Shown: positions 1 to 9,432 of the stretch, one piece after another
Layout of the letters: every line of letters starts with the position of its first letter
Numbering within the stretch: position 1 is the first letter of the stretch
Assembly: GCF_003666605.1 (NCBI RefSeq)
Contig: NZ_RCIV01000015.1
Span: 1-54,941, forward strand
Length of the DNA stretch: 54,941 bases
DNA from: Propionibacterium australiense
GTDB taxonomy: Bacteria > Actinomycetota > Actinomycetes > Propionibacteriales > Propionibacteriaceae
Direction of reading: 5' to 3'
The notes under the pieces: generated by a model
The model's database searches: none
What the model saw: only the letters and a program-made list of their open reading frames with translations
What the model was told of the DNA's origin: nothing
Translations under genes and position numbers: made by a program

Positions 1-36
1 CCGAACGTACGCCACACCACCCCTCCAACAACCCGA

Positions 37-57
37 TTAGTGTGTGAACCACACTAA
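37..57 (-). terminator. Hairpin downstream of the CRISPR array
   Basis: A perfect 8-bp inverted repeat (TTAGTGTG / CACACTAA) with a 5-nt loop lies about 75 bp beyond the last, leader-distal repeat, in the direction in which the array is read (minus strand). It could end the pre-crRNA transcript. There is no clear T-run after it, so the terminator role is inferred from structure and position only. The rest of 1-132 shows no gene. Confidence 0.4.
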
Positions 58-132
58 CCAACCCCGCTCTCACCAGGCAAAACACCCACAAACACCCACC
101 AACCAACCAAAAGTGGCACGAGTCAGGTCTGG

Positions 133-3100
133 GGCTCACCCCCGCGTGGCGCGGGGAATTCTTTCGATCACCGGAATACTCGACGCGGCGTCACGGCTCA
201 CCCCCGCGTGGCGCGGGGAATTCACGCCGTCAGGAGGCGACGGCGAGGGCATGTCCGGCTCACCCCCGCGTGGCGCGGGGAATTCATACGTATACGACTT
301 CAGCAGGTTGATGTGTGAGGCTCACCCCCGCGTGGCGCGGGGAATTCCAAGCGTCATTAATGTACCTCCTATAAGTCATGGGCTCACCCCCGCGTGGCGC
401 GGGGAATTCGGGAGCGCGACTGGCGCGAGCACTACGGGTGGAGGCTCACCCCCGCGTGGCGCGGGGAATTCCAGGCCGTACTTGGCGTTGATACGATCAA
501 CCGCGGCTCACCCCCGCGTGGCGCGAGGAATTCGGTCCGGTGAACACGTGTTCACACGATCAGAGGGGCTCACCCCCGCGTGGCGCGGGGAATTCTTGCG
601 CACCCACGCGTCCTGCGAATAGAAAAACGGCTCACCCCCGCGTGGCGCGGGGAATTCCAGTACGAGGGCAAGAGCCGGATCGTCGCCTGGGGCTCACCCC
701 CGCGTGGCGCGGGGAATTCCCATTCATCGGACGACTGCACGGTCGCCATGCAGGCTCACCCCCGCGTGGCGCGGGGAATTCCCGTAATGCTCGCGCCAAT
801 CGCGCTCCCACTGGGGCTCACCCCCGCGTGGCGCGGGGAATTCCTGACCGGCCTGCAGGTGCAGTCCGAGGAGGCGGGCTCAGCCCCGCGTGGCGCGGGG
901 AATTCGGGGTCTTGGCTCAGGTCCTCGTCGCCGGGCGGGGCTCACCCCCGCGTGGCGCGGGGAATTCTTTCCAGGGCACCATGGAGGAATGGGCTACCCA
1001 GGCTCACCCCCGCGTGGCGCGGGGAATTCAACGGGTTGCCGCCGTGCCCAGAAACTTGCCCGGGCTCACCCCCGCGTGGCGCGGGGAATTCGGCAGGCCC
1101 TGTCCGGTAATGTCGGTGGGGCCAGGCTCACCCCCGCGTGGCGCGGGGAATTCAACATCTTGTGTTGGCGGATGGGTTCGCTAATCGGCTCACCCCCGCG
1201 TGGCGCGGGGAATTCAACGGGTTGCCGCCGTGCCCAGAAACTTGCCCGGGCTCACCCCCGCGTGGCGCGGGGAATTCGGCAGGCCCTGTCCGGTAATGTC
1301 GGTGGGGCCAGGCTCACCCCCGCGTGGCGCGGGGAATTCAACATCTTGTGTTGGCGGATGGGTTCGCTAATCGGCTCACCCCCGCGTGGCGCGGGGAATT
1401 CAACGGGTTGCCGCCGTGCCCAGAAACTTGCCCGGGCTCACCCCCGCGTGGCGCGGGGAATTCGGCAGGCCCTGTCCGGTAATGTCGGTGGGGCCAGGCT
1501 CACCCCCGCGTGGCGCGGGGAATTCAACATCTTGTGTTGGCGGATGGGTTCGCTAATCGGCTCACCCCCGCGTGGCGCGGGGAATTCAATGGCGGCGCTG
1601 AAAGAAACCCACGAGGTGGGCTCACCCCCGCGTGGCGCGGGGAATTCCTTTCGAGCTGTGCCTTGTTCTGCCTAGAGTAAGGCTCACCCCCGCGTGGCGC
1701 GGGGAATTCCATCAGTGGAATTATCAGAGGTGCAATCCGTGGGGCTCACCCCCGCGTGGCGCGGGGAATTCGCCCCGGCGGTCCTGGTGGTCCTGGGTTT
1801 GCTGGGCTCACCCCCGCGTGGCGCGGGGAATTCGTGGTCAACGACTTGGACCACAAGATCGTCACGGGCTCACCCCCGCGTGGCGCGGGGAATTCCGGCG
1901 GTACACGATCTGCACACACGTGTTCCACGGTTCACCCCCGCGTGGCGCGGGGAATTCCTTGTGGGAGAATGTGCTCAGGAAACTGACTGGGGCTCACCCC
2001 CGCGTGGCGCGGGGAATTCCTTGTGGGAGAATGTGCTCAGGAAACTGACTGGGGCTCACCCCCGCGTGGCGCGGGGAATTCGCTATGGCTACGCAATTAA
2101 TCGCTACATGACTAGGCTCACCCCCGCGTGGCGCGGGGAATTCCGTTGTCTACTTTACGATGAATTGTGTTATTAAGGCTCACCCCCGCGTGGCGCGGGG
2201 AATTCGTACCGGCGTTCCCATTCACGATTCTTACCGACGGCTCACCCCCGCGTGGCGCGGGGAATTCTTCGAGTTCGGATAATTGGCCACAACAAAACCA
2301 GGCTCACCCCCGCGTGGCGCGGGGAATTCGTGGTGTGCATCCGGTCCAGGGCCCGCAACGTGGGCTCACCCCCGCGTGGCGCGGGGAATTCGTGTGGGGG
2401 TAACCGATCGGGACACCGTGGACAGGCTCACCCCCGCGTGGCGCGGGGAATTCGCTCTGATTGATTGTAAGCGACATATCCGCGAGGGCTCACCCCCGCG
2501 TGGCGCGGGGAATTCGTGGGATAGCAGGCGGGATTGCAAATACGGCGAGGCTCACCCCCGCGTGGCGCGGGGAATTCTGGCGGTTGCAGTCGCGGTGTGC
2601 GGGCTGCTTGGGCTCACCCCCGCGTGGCGCGGGGAATTCGTCAAGAACAGCTCGTACACCTCGAGGACCGCGGGCTCACCCCCGCGTGGCGCGGGGAATT
2701 CGAGCCGTGGGCGTCAGCGATGCTGGCAGCAGGCGGCTCACCCCCGCGTGGCGCGGGGAATTCTTCGCGGACATCCAGTCCCCAGCTGCCGGTCTGGGCT
2801 CACCCCCGCGTGGCGCGGGGAATTCCTGCTTTGACTGCCGCGCGGGCTCCGCTTAGAGGGCTCACCCCCGCGTGGCGCGGGGAATTCGGAACTCGACTGC
2901 CTCTTCAACGGTTTCAATCGGGCTCACCCCCGCGTGGCGCGGGGAATTCATGCTTGAGCTGGCCAAGAGCGCGGAGATGTGGGGCTCACCCCCGCGTGGC
3001 GCGGGGAATTCATTCAGTGAGTCCTCACGGAGTGCTCCCGACAGGGCTCACCCCCGCGTGGCGCGGGGAATTCAACGCCGTTCGTGATTATATTAAGGAA

Positions 3101-3321
3101 CGAGCGGGCTCACCCCCGCGTGGCGCGGGGAATTCCCGGCCGTCAGCCGCACGTTGGGCATGTCGTAGGGCTCACCCCCGCGTGGCGCGGGGAATTCCGG
3201 CAGAAGAGCTGGAACAACCCGCTAGGCGTCGGCTCACCCCCGCGTGGCGCGGGGAATTCCACCGGCGTTTCGGGTGCCGTCCGTGCCAGTCAGGCTCACC
3301 CCCGCGTGGCGCGGGGAATTC
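133..3321 (-). CRISPR. Type I-E CRISPR array, 52 repeats and 51 spacers
   Basis: A 29-bp repeat recurs every 62 bp from 133 to 3321. Spacers are 33 nt, except one of 31 nt at 1588-1618. On the minus strand the repeat begins GAATTCCCCGCG and ends GGTGAGCC, matching the E. coli type I-E pattern: 7-bp stem CCCCGCG/CGCGGGG, 3-nt loop CCA, 8-nt 5' handle. The crRNA strand is therefore the minus strand, the same as the cas operon, and the leader end is at 3321. Variant repeats: 505-533 (one G to A in the 3' half), 877-905 (CTCAGCCCC) and 1929-1957 (GGTTCACC). Not all spacers are unique: a three-spacer block is present three times (1001-1558) and one spacer twice (1958-1990 and 2020-2052), leaving about 44 different spacers. 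Every repeat contains an EcoRI site (GAATTC). Long open frames across the array are artefacts of the repeat. Confidence 0.98.
1001..1558 (-). repeat. Tandem triplication of a three-spacer CRISPR block
   Basis: Three 186-bp units (1001-1186, 1187-1372, 1373-1558) each hold the same three repeat-spacer pairs in the same order. Spacers begin aacgggttgccg, ggcaggccctgt and aacatcttgtgt as read on the plus strand. I saw no base differences among the copies. The block is internal rather than leader-proximal, so recombination or slippage between repeats explains it better than repeated acquisition. Confidence 0.97.
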
Positions 3322-3390
3322 CCTAACTGGCTAGCCCATTCACCAGCTTGTGGATGAAGTATAGCTCAGCCTCGGCCTCGCTTGACTGCC
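3322..3390 (-). promoter_or_regulatory. Short CRISPR leader with candidate -10 box
   Basis: Only 44 bp separate the leader-side repeat from the cas2 stop codon. On the minus strand a good -10 hexamer, TATACT, occurs at 3363-3358, just past the cas2 stop, which would start the transcript about 30 nt before the first repeat. No clear -35 is seen. The leader is shorter than is usual for type I-E, and part of it probably overlaps the 3' end of cas2. Array transcription could also continue from the cas operon. Confidence 0.45.
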
Positions 3391-3725
3391 CTACGGTAGC
3401 GAGAGGCCTTGCTCCAGCCCCTACGCATCGGGTTGGCACCATTGCTGTTCTGAGACGGTCGGCGCATGAGGCGTAGCCCATCAGCGTCGATCACTTCCCA
3501 GTTGTGGTTGTGGACTCGAAAATCGAATCCTTGTTCGTTACGAGTCGAGATTACCATGATAGCCCGTCCATCCAGACAGAGCTCCATGACGCGATCCCAC
3601 AACTCGTCTCTAACTCTGGCTGGCATGCGCCCAACAAAAACTCCAGGACTTATCTCGAGCACCCATCGAGTCACATGTCCGCGTAGACTTGCAGGACATG
3701 CAGTGAGGACAAGAACAACCAACAC
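3366..3725 (-). CDS. cas2: CRISPR-associated endonuclease Cas2, type I-E
   Basis: This 119-aa protein has the Cas2e start MLVVLVLTACPASLRG, followed by the ferredoxin-like core seen in the E. coli family. Cas2 dimerises and bridges two Cas1 dimers in the spacer-integration complex. The gene begins 3 nt after the cas1 stop and ends 44 bp from the leader-proximal repeat. It is longer than E. coli Cas2 (94 aa) because of a basic tail rich in Arg and Lys (residues about 92-119), which could be a lineage-specific extension. Identification rests on sequence pattern plus position beside cas1. Confidence 0.93.
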   Translation of the reverse strand: MLVVLVLTACPASLRGHVTRWVLEISPGVFVGRMPARVRDELWDRVMELCLDGRAIMVISTRNEQGFDFRVHNHNWEVIDADGLRLMRRPSQNSNGANPMRRGWSKASRYRRAVKRGRG

Positions 3726-3728
3726 CCA

Positions 3729-4667
3729 TCACCCCCATTGCTGCCCACCGGCGACTACCCCGATCTTGTCATCCCAGAGCTCAATAACGTCCCAGCCGTA
3801 TTCAGCATCTTCATCACCATGGACACCGAGAACACGATGGATGTCTTTGACACACTTGGTCAGCAGCTTCTGCTCGCGGAACGCGTCGCGCATGGCCCGC
3901 CGGGTTTCACCGCTAATCTCCGATTCCTCAACACGAGCCGCAACGTCGAATGCCACCGGAACAGCTAGTTCCATCTTGTAAAGATCGGCAATGTCATAAA
4001 CGAATGATCGGTCATGACCGGTATGGATGAATCCCAGTGCAGGTGAACAACCCAAAGCGACAACAACTGCGTGAACCACGCCATACAAGCACGAAGCAGC
4101 AGCCGTTATCGCTTGATTTGCAGGAGTAGACGCACTGAAATCTTTTGGATTGTAACTGCGCCTATCCCATGCCACGCCAGTTCTGTCAGCTTCGGCGCGG
4201 TAAATATCCCTGACGCGACGTCCCTCGTGTCCTCGCAGCTGTTGAAGTGTTTCCCCTTCGAAAACATCATCGGGGAATCGCATCTCGTACATCCGTCGAG
4301 CGATCTTGAGACGTTCTTGCCTGGATGACACTGCAGCAGCCTGTATGTCGATCAAACGATTCGTTCTAGCCAAGGGGCGCCCGTGACAATAATACCGAAC
4401 CCCTTGTTCTCCTACCCACACGGCTGTTGCACCGCTGTCGGCAAGCAGCATCATCGCTTGATGGGTCACCGATGTGCCCGGTCCGAGCAGCAGTGCACCA
4501 ATCATCGATGCTGGAACGTGGATGACACCCCGCTGATCCGCAGCTGTAATGGCATTGTCTTGTCGATTGATGACGCAGTGTTCCAAGTATACGAAACTTA
4601 GTCGGTCCTGGGCACGCGCCAACTCCTGCACCTCGGAGGGGCGCGTGCCCGGAATCTTATCTGACAC
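3729..4667 (-). CDS. cas1: CRISPR-associated integrase Cas1, type I-E
   Basis: A 312-aa Cas1e, the metal-dependent integrase that inserts new spacers at the leader end. The catalytic residues known from E. coli can be matched: Glu148 in LRGHEGRR, His215 in GFIHTG, and Asp225 and Asp228 in SFVYDIADLYK. The N-terminal beta domain and the C-terminal helical domain are both present and the length is normal (E. coli 305 aa). It lies 8 nt after cas6e and 3 nt before cas2, so the adaptation genes share the interference operon. No damage is seen, so spacer acquisition should be possible. Confidence 0.97.
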   Translation of the reverse strand: MSDKIPGTRPSEVQELARAQDRLSFVYLEHCVINRQDNAITAADQRGVIHVPASMIGALLLGPGTSVTHQAMMLLADSGATAVWVGEQGVRYYCHGRPLARTNRLIDIQAAAVSSRQERLKIARRMYEMRFPDDVFEGETLQQLRGHEGRRVRDIYRAEADRTGVAWDRRSYNPKDFSASTPANQAITAAASCLYGVVHAVVVALGCSPALGFIHTGHDRSFVYDIADLYKMELAVPVAFDVAARVEESEISGETRRAMRDAFREQKLLTKCVKDIHRVLGVHGDEDAEYGWDVIELWDDKIGVVAGGQQWG

Positions 4668-4675
4668 TGAAGCTC

Positions 4676-5341
4676 CTACCGGGTAGGTGCCAAAGTGAGC
4701 AGACCGCAGCCATAGCCCTTGGCCTTTCCGATACCGAATCGCAATGCATGACGCAGGAAATCGACGTCATTGATCACCAGTACCCCATCGAACTGGGCTC
4801 GGGCCAGAGTGACCTTACGGCGCTCTGATCCGATCCCCTTGTCAAAAGAGACCGTTTCCCTGGCAGTGATTCGCGCTGTCGGTGACTCAGGATATCCCAG
4901 ACTGAAACCATTCCCCTCGGCTCTCTTGAGGAGCCAGCCGAGTTGTTGAGCTGCCGTGACGTGAGCCAAACGTTTCGTCCGTTCTGAGTTGTCGACCGGA
5001 ACGTTGTGAACCGGGTTCGCGACAAGCCGGAAGCGCCACTGCTGTCCTTCGGCAAGTCTGGTCAGGAATGGTTCGTAGTCAGCGCTCCGCCCCACCACCC
5101 CTGTGGACCATCCTGCAATCTCGTTCAATGCTGTGAGATCAGGCCTCAACGGGCTGGCTATGAGTAGAACGACGTCGTGGCCTACTCGCTTTTCGAGCCG
5201 CCACAGGCATCTGGCAGATTTATCAGAATGCTGTCCCGGCGGAAAACAACCGAGCACCGCACCATGGATCCGTTGGGGGCTGCCCAGCAGCTGTCGAGCC
5301 GCTCGGCGTCCTGTATTGACCGGGAATTCAGTCAAAAACAT
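4676..5341 (-). CDS. cas6e: crRNA endonuclease Cas6e
   Basis: A 221-aa Cas6e (CasE/Cse3), the ribonuclease that cuts pre-crRNA at the base of the repeat hairpin and stays bound to it in Cascade. His26 (in QRIHGAVLG) sits exactly where the catalytic His of T. thermophilus Cse3 lies. The C-terminal Gly-rich loop KAKGYGCGLLTL is the conserved RNA-binding signature. Its start codon directly abuts the cas5e stop, so translation is coupled. The perfect 7-bp repeat stem is a suitable substrate and leaves the 8-nt handle GGTGAGCC. Confidence 0.96.
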   Translation of the reverse strand: MFLTEFPVNTGRRAARQLLGSPQRIHGAVLGCFPPGQHSDKSARCLWRLEKRVGHDVVLLIASPLRPDLTALNEIAGWSTGVVGRSADYEPFLTRLAEGQQWRFRLVANPVHNVPVDNSERTKRLAHVTAAQQLGWLLKRAEGNGFSLGYPESPTARITARETVSFDKGIGSERRKVTLARAQFDGVLVINDVDFLRHALRFGIGKAKGYGCGLLTLAPTR

Positions 5342-6031
5342 TCAAATCACCCGTTCCAACACGCTGATCCAGTCATCCGCATCACTGCCTGACGGATTGT
5401 CTATCGTCACCTGTTGGGAAGCTACGGCACGCCATCCGTATTCGCGGCGCTCCTCATCGTAGCTGATCGGCACGTCACGTACGCTCTCCACTGGTCCTTC
5501 CCCAACGGCGTCATAGGCCATGTCGAGACGCACGGTGCGGGGTTGCCTGCGTCGGTGCCAGGCAGAGGCCTGCCATTCGGCATCGGTCAGTGCAGGGATC
5601 AGTTCACTATCTGTGATGCCCATCGAGATCTGCCCCGACACTGGGCAGGAGCGCCTGCCAAGGTACAACGGGAACGCAGGTTCCTGGATGGCAGAATCGA
5701 GCCCTTCAAGCAGAGGGCGGGGCCCCTCCAGCGCAGCGACGAACACAGCGTCGGCCAAATAGTACCGGTATGACAGCGGCATGGCTTCACCCTTCGCATT
5801 GTGGGCAGTGTGGAAGTCACGCACGATCGTTCCTGGCTGATCGGCACGCACCCCGAACCGTAACGCGACGAGATCCTCCACTGGATCGACGCGCCGACGT
5901 CCTTGGGAGGCCGCTAGCAGACCGATCACCCCGCTCTTGGTGGGCATGTGGCGGGTCTCTCGGCGGGTAAACCGGCTGGAGTCGCCCCATGACTGCAGGG
6001 GGCCAGCCAGCCTTAGCAGCAGCACGCTCAC
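5342..6031 (-). CDS. cas5e: Cascade subunit Cas5e
   Basis: A 229-aa Cas5e (CasD), the subunit that grips the 5' handle of the crRNA. The N-terminus MSVLLLRLAGPLQSWG and the following RRETRHMPTKSGVIGLLAA segment are hallmark Cas5e sequences. The gene overlaps the end of cas7e by 4 nt (ATGA) and abuts cas6e, giving the standard cas7-cas5-cas6 order. Length is typical of the family (E. coli 224 aa). No truncation is visible. Confidence 0.96.
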   Translation of the reverse strand: MSVLLLRLAGPLQSWGDSSRFTRRETRHMPTKSGVIGLLAASQGRRRVDPVEDLVALRFGVRADQPGTIVRDFHTAHNAKGEAMPLSYRYYLADAVFVAALEGPRPLLEGLDSAIQEPAFPLYLGRRSCPVSGQISMGITDSELIPALTDAEWQASAWHRRRQPRTVRLDMAYDAVGEGPVESVRDVPISYDEERREYGWRAVASQQVTIDNPSGSDADDWISVLERVI

Positions 6032-7149
6032 GACACGTCCTCGAGAACAGCGGAAATCTCGGTCTCCACCCTGTCGAGCAACTCGTTCAGGCTCAACCTC
6101 TCAGCAACGGCATCGAGAGCCGGGCCGGCAGCCTCGGTCCGGGTGAGCACGGAGATCACCGGCGTACCGACGAAGTTGTCCTGCACGGACCGGTCGTATT
6201 CGGCGAGTCTGGTGCAGGATTCCTTCACGAAACCACCATCTTCACCAGTGACAGGATTCTCGAACGCACCGACAAGACTCACAGACCTTCCTCTGCGAAG
6301 AGACACGAGCACCGCATCGGGCACGGTGTTGTTTGCGAAAGTGTTCTGCTTGCCCGTGGGCATGGAAAGAACAAAACTCTCAGCGAAAGCACGCGCTGCA
6401 CGGGCGGTCGCCGCCATGTCTCCCATGTTGTTGAGCAGCTCACTCAAATCCACCGTCGCAAAGCGATAGAGCGTTGATGAGTTGAAACCGATCGTACCAA
6501 TCATGCCAGCCCCTGCGTCATCACCCTCCTCCTTCACGTCATCAACCGCCGTGAAGTAATCAGCTTCCTGTTCGACGGCATGAGTACTGATCGCATGCGA
6601 GACCTGGACGCTGGCGTCCACATTCAGTTCTGTGGCATCTGCGACCATCCGGCCGAACAATGCCAGGTCAACGCCTTGTCCTATTTTCGCCGCTTGAACC
6701 GCATCTTTCTTCGCAATCTTGTCACCTGAATCCAAGATCAATTGCGCCATACGATCCAACTGATGATTACTGAACAGCACCAAGTATTCGATCTGGTCGG
6801 GCGACTGTTCGTCATCTTGCGTTTTCCTCGGTGTCTTGACCTTCAGCCCCAAGGACTTGAGCAGTTCGGCTGCTTTCTTCAGCGCATCCTCGCGAGCCAT
6901 GTTGATATCGAGTTCTGTCACACGGTCAGCCAAGAGTTCAATGGCGCGGCGGGTGCGAACCCCTTGATCAGAAACGTCAAGATGATCCCTCATCCCCTGA
7001 CGAGCAGCACGTTTCCATGCCTGACTGGAAACTCTAGCGCGGTTGACGCCACCGTAGATGGCCGTCTTGGGAGCACCGGTGTCGTCACGGTTTACGTTAC
7101 TCGGCGGAAGCTGCTGGATCACATTGATGTCAAGAAAGTAGGATGTCAT
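6028..7149 (-). CDS. cas7e: Cascade backbone subunit Cas7e
   Basis: A 373-aa Cas7e (CasC/Cse4), which polymerises along the crRNA spacer as the backbone of Cascade. I place the start at MTSYFLDINVIQQ, preceded by AAGGAG, rather than at the longer open frame that runs into cse2. Family marks are the N-terminal DINVIQQLPPSNVNRDD and GGVNRARVSSQAWKRAAR segments. It starts 1 bp after the cse2 stop and overlaps cas5e by 4 nt. Usual family length is 350-390 aa. Confidence 0.96.
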   Translation of the reverse strand: MTSYFLDINVIQQLPPSNVNRDDTGAPKTAIYGGVNRARVSSQAWKRAARQGMRDHLDVSDQGVRTRRAIELLADRVTELDINMAREDALKKAAELLKSLGLKVKTPRKTQDDEQSPDQIEYLVLFSNHQLDRMAQLILDSGDKIAKKDAVQAAKIGQGVDLALFGRMVADATELNVDASVQVSHAISTHAVEQEADYFTAVDDVKEEGDDAGAGMIGTIGFNSSTLYRFATVDLSELLNNMGDMAATARAARAFAESFVLSMPTGKQNTFANNTVPDAVLVSLRRGRSVSLVGAFENPVTGEDGGFVKESCTRLAEYDRSVQDNFVGTPVISVLTRTEAAGPALDAVAERLSLNELLDRVETEISAVLEDVS

Positions 7150-7150
7150 G

Positions 7151-7810
7151 TCAGTTCTCCTTAGAAATAGTCGTGTCGTTGTCATTCGTTGAGGTGGAGT
7201 CAGAGGTTGAGTCCGTGGCGTCCTGACGGAGGTTGGCATGAAGATCCCTGCCCCATCGCAGCAGCACCCTGTTAACCGAAGCATTGTTCTGAATCAGGTA
7301 GAGGTCGCAGGCCAGTTGAGCGTAATCAAAACCAACTATTTTTTCACTACGCATCAGCGTGACGAGGGAACGAAGTGAGCGCAGCCGCATGGGAAAGCTC
7401 TGCTGTGCACACAACTGATGAAATCGAGTGATGGTTCCCTGATCGAATTCACCCTCCGAGCCACGAGAACGGGCTAGCTGCTGCACGGCCTGCCCAAAAC
7501 GCACTGCGGGACGATGCATACCAGCACGCTGAGATTGCTGGTGCGTTGCATAGAGAATCAATGTTGCATGCACCGCGAGTTCAGCCCGGGATGGTTCATC
7601 CGTGCGCCCGACCAGGCTGTCCGGCATGCCGTCGAAGACGACAGCCCACAGCTGTGGATCCACACCCGGAGTCATCATGTCGCCATGCCGCAACTCAGCC
7701 AATAGCTGCTTTCCCTGTGAGGTGTCATCCAAATACAGTCGCTGCAGGGTGTTAATTTTCCTGCTGGCATAGCCATAAAGATCCTTGAGCGCCGATGACT
7801 GTTGCCCCAT
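7151..7810 (-). CDS. cse2: Cascade small subunit Cse2 (Cas11e)
   Basis: A 219-aa Cse2/CasB protein, the small helical subunit present as a dimer in the belly of Cascade that stabilises the displaced DNA strand. The helical, basic sequence and its place between cas8e and cas7e identify it. Its ATG shares the A with the TGA stop of cas8e. A Ser/Thr/Asp-rich tail (about residues 197-219) exceeds the core domain and looks disordered. Family lengths range from about 160 to 230 aa. Confidence 0.92.
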   Translation of the reverse strand: MGQQSSALKDLYGYASRKINTLQRLYLDDTSQGKQLLAELRHGDMMTPGVDPQLWAVVFDGMPDSLVGRTDEPSRAELAVHATLILYATHQQSQRAGMHRPAVRFGQAVQQLARSRGSEGEFDQGTITRFHQLCAQQSFPMRLRSLRSLVTLMRSEKIVGFDYAQLACDLYLIQNNASVNRVLLRWGRDLHANLRQDATDSTSDSTSTNDNDTTISKEN

Positions 7811-9432
7811 CAGTCGCCCTCCTTTGCCTCGGAATTATTCATTGCGTCCTTCGCATATGCTAGTGGAAGTGCCTTGTAGAGCCCACGCATGAAGACGTGC
7901 CAACATTGGGCCGTGTCACGAAGAATGACTCTGTCACCCTGTTGAATTTGTCGTCCGACGAGTGCTTTCCGACCCGCCGATCGACACATGTTCACGCCCA
8001 GTGCCGTCACCGCACCCGCTACTTGGCACTGCCAAGCGCGCTCGTAGCGAGTGGTATCAGCACCTTTTCTCAGTGTTCTCGTCCAGTCGCGGAACAATGG
8101 GTCCATCACCCCGTAAGCCCGCTCATAGGCACGATCGTGTTCACCCTCGTTCTCCGCTCCTGCCGCTTGACCCAGGTTGTCCGCCAAAAAGGCAACACAA
8201 CGGGCCGTAGCAGCTGCGCTCTGAACCGCAGAGTTGATTGTGTCTATCAACGCGGGGTCGGTGATGGCCGCTACATTCGCGCTCATCTCGTCATCAATGA
8301 CTCGGGCAATACTGGCACTTTGTGGACCGTACTCGATGCCGATCGCACGCAGTGTCAGGGAATAGTTCGGATCAAGAACTTCTTCATTGACCAGTCTCGC
8401 TTCCCACTCAATCACCGCAGGCCGTTGTCCCCGTTGGGGGTCCTCGTTTTTGACAAGCATTGATTCCAGTCCTCGCCACATCGTCCGCTCTGGTTGATGG
8501 GTTTTGGGCATGAGAACGTCATGTCCGAACTTCTTGCTCTGCGGCGCACTGAATCGCCACGCGCTCATGGTGTCGACCCGATGCATGTTCTGCAGTCCCG
8601 GGCGATCACCATTGGACAGCTGAACGTCAATGATCCGACTGTCCTTGGTGAAGAGACGCACCCTGCGGGCCTGCCACGTATACATGTCGGAGACACCGAC
8701 CGGAACCGGGTGGTCGACGCATTCCTCAGGTCCCTGCGGGGAACGTTCCCACACGACGCTGTCATCACTGGTCCACCGATCAAGGCAAAGATTGAGCAGG
8801 AGTGTCTCCGTGATCGTATTTCCTTCTGCAATCACGACTCCCAACCAGCCGGCAAGGCCCTGACCGATGGGATAGCCCCTGCCACTCTTGACTCTCGTGT
8901 CGCCCACGGCACCAGTCTTGATACCTGACATGTCGTAGGCTTGGCAATGGACGAGCCAACGGGCCGCCTCGGCGAACGTCAAAGAGTCGAGGCCGGCTCC
9001 CTCGCGCAGTGTGAAGAACCTGTTGCCGTCTGGCACCTCGGCTATCAGTTTGACCAATCCTGAAGCCCTACCCGATGGGGATGAAAGATCGGCCACCTGC
9101 ATGAAAGGCGTCGCCGCATCGAGCAGATCGAAACGGCCATGCCAGCGCTCGAGATAGGCGTTGATCTCTTCGGTAGGAAGTTTTCTCTGCCCCCACCATT
9201 CGTCCCATAGATCGACACGTTCCTCGTCTGAACCCGGCAAGTCCATAGCCCTCATGATGATTGCGAGCAGCAGCCGTAGCACGGCAACATCCTGGGTTGG
9301 AATCTCACCCGCAAGAGCCGCGTACTCGTTTCCATGCGCAAATACCTCGCGCAATGACAATTCGGTCACGTGCCCCTGCTTGTCACGCACTCTGACCCAC
9401 GGCTCGTCACACAGATTGAAGGAATCAGTCAA
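7810..9432 (-). CDS. cas8e: Cascade large subunit Cas8e (Cse1), TTG start
   Basis: A 540-aa Cas8e (CasA/Cse1), which recognises the PAM and recruits Cas3. The start is inferred as TTG at 9432, giving (M)TDSFNLCDEPWVRV, a typical Cse1 N-terminus. An AGGAGG site lies 9 nt upstream and the start overlaps the cas3 stop. The open frame extends to 9612, but that part lies inside cas3 and does not look like Cse1. The remaining length fits the family (E. coli 502 aa). An unusual start codon in a tightly packed operon may tune subunit dosage; this is inference. Confidence 0.94.
   Translation of the reverse strand: MTDSFNLCDEPWVRVRDKQGHVTELSLREVFAHGNEYAALAGEIPTQDVAVLRLLLAIIMRAMDLPGSDEERVDLWDEWWGQRKLPTEEINAYLERWHGRFDLLDAATPFMQVADLSSPSGRASGLVKLIAEVPDGNRFFTLREGAGLDSLTFAEAARWLVHCQAYDMSGIKTGAVGDTRVKSGRGYPIGQGLAGWLGVVIAEGNTITETLLLNLCLDRWTSDDSVVWERSPQGPEECVDHPVPVGVSDMYTWQARRVRLFTKDSRIIDVQLSNGDRPGLQNMHRVDTMSAWRFSAPQSKKFGHDVLMPKTHQPERTMWRGLESMLVKNEDPQRGQRPAVIEWEARLVNEEVLDPNYSLTLRAIGIEYGPQSASIARVIDDEMSANVAAITDPALIDTINSAVQSAAATARCVAFLADNLGQAAGAENEGEHDRAYERAYGVMDPLFRDWTRTLRKGADTTRYERAWQCQVAGAVTALGVNMCRSAGRKALVGRQIQQGDRVILRDTAQCWHVFMRGLYKALPLAYAKDAMNNSEAKEGD

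Noticed and set aside
44-3334. Long plus-strand open frames across the array giving repeated HPRVARGI/PPRGAGNS/TPAWRGEF peptides
   Set aside because: They are translations of the CRISPR repeat in three frames; no start context or family supports them.
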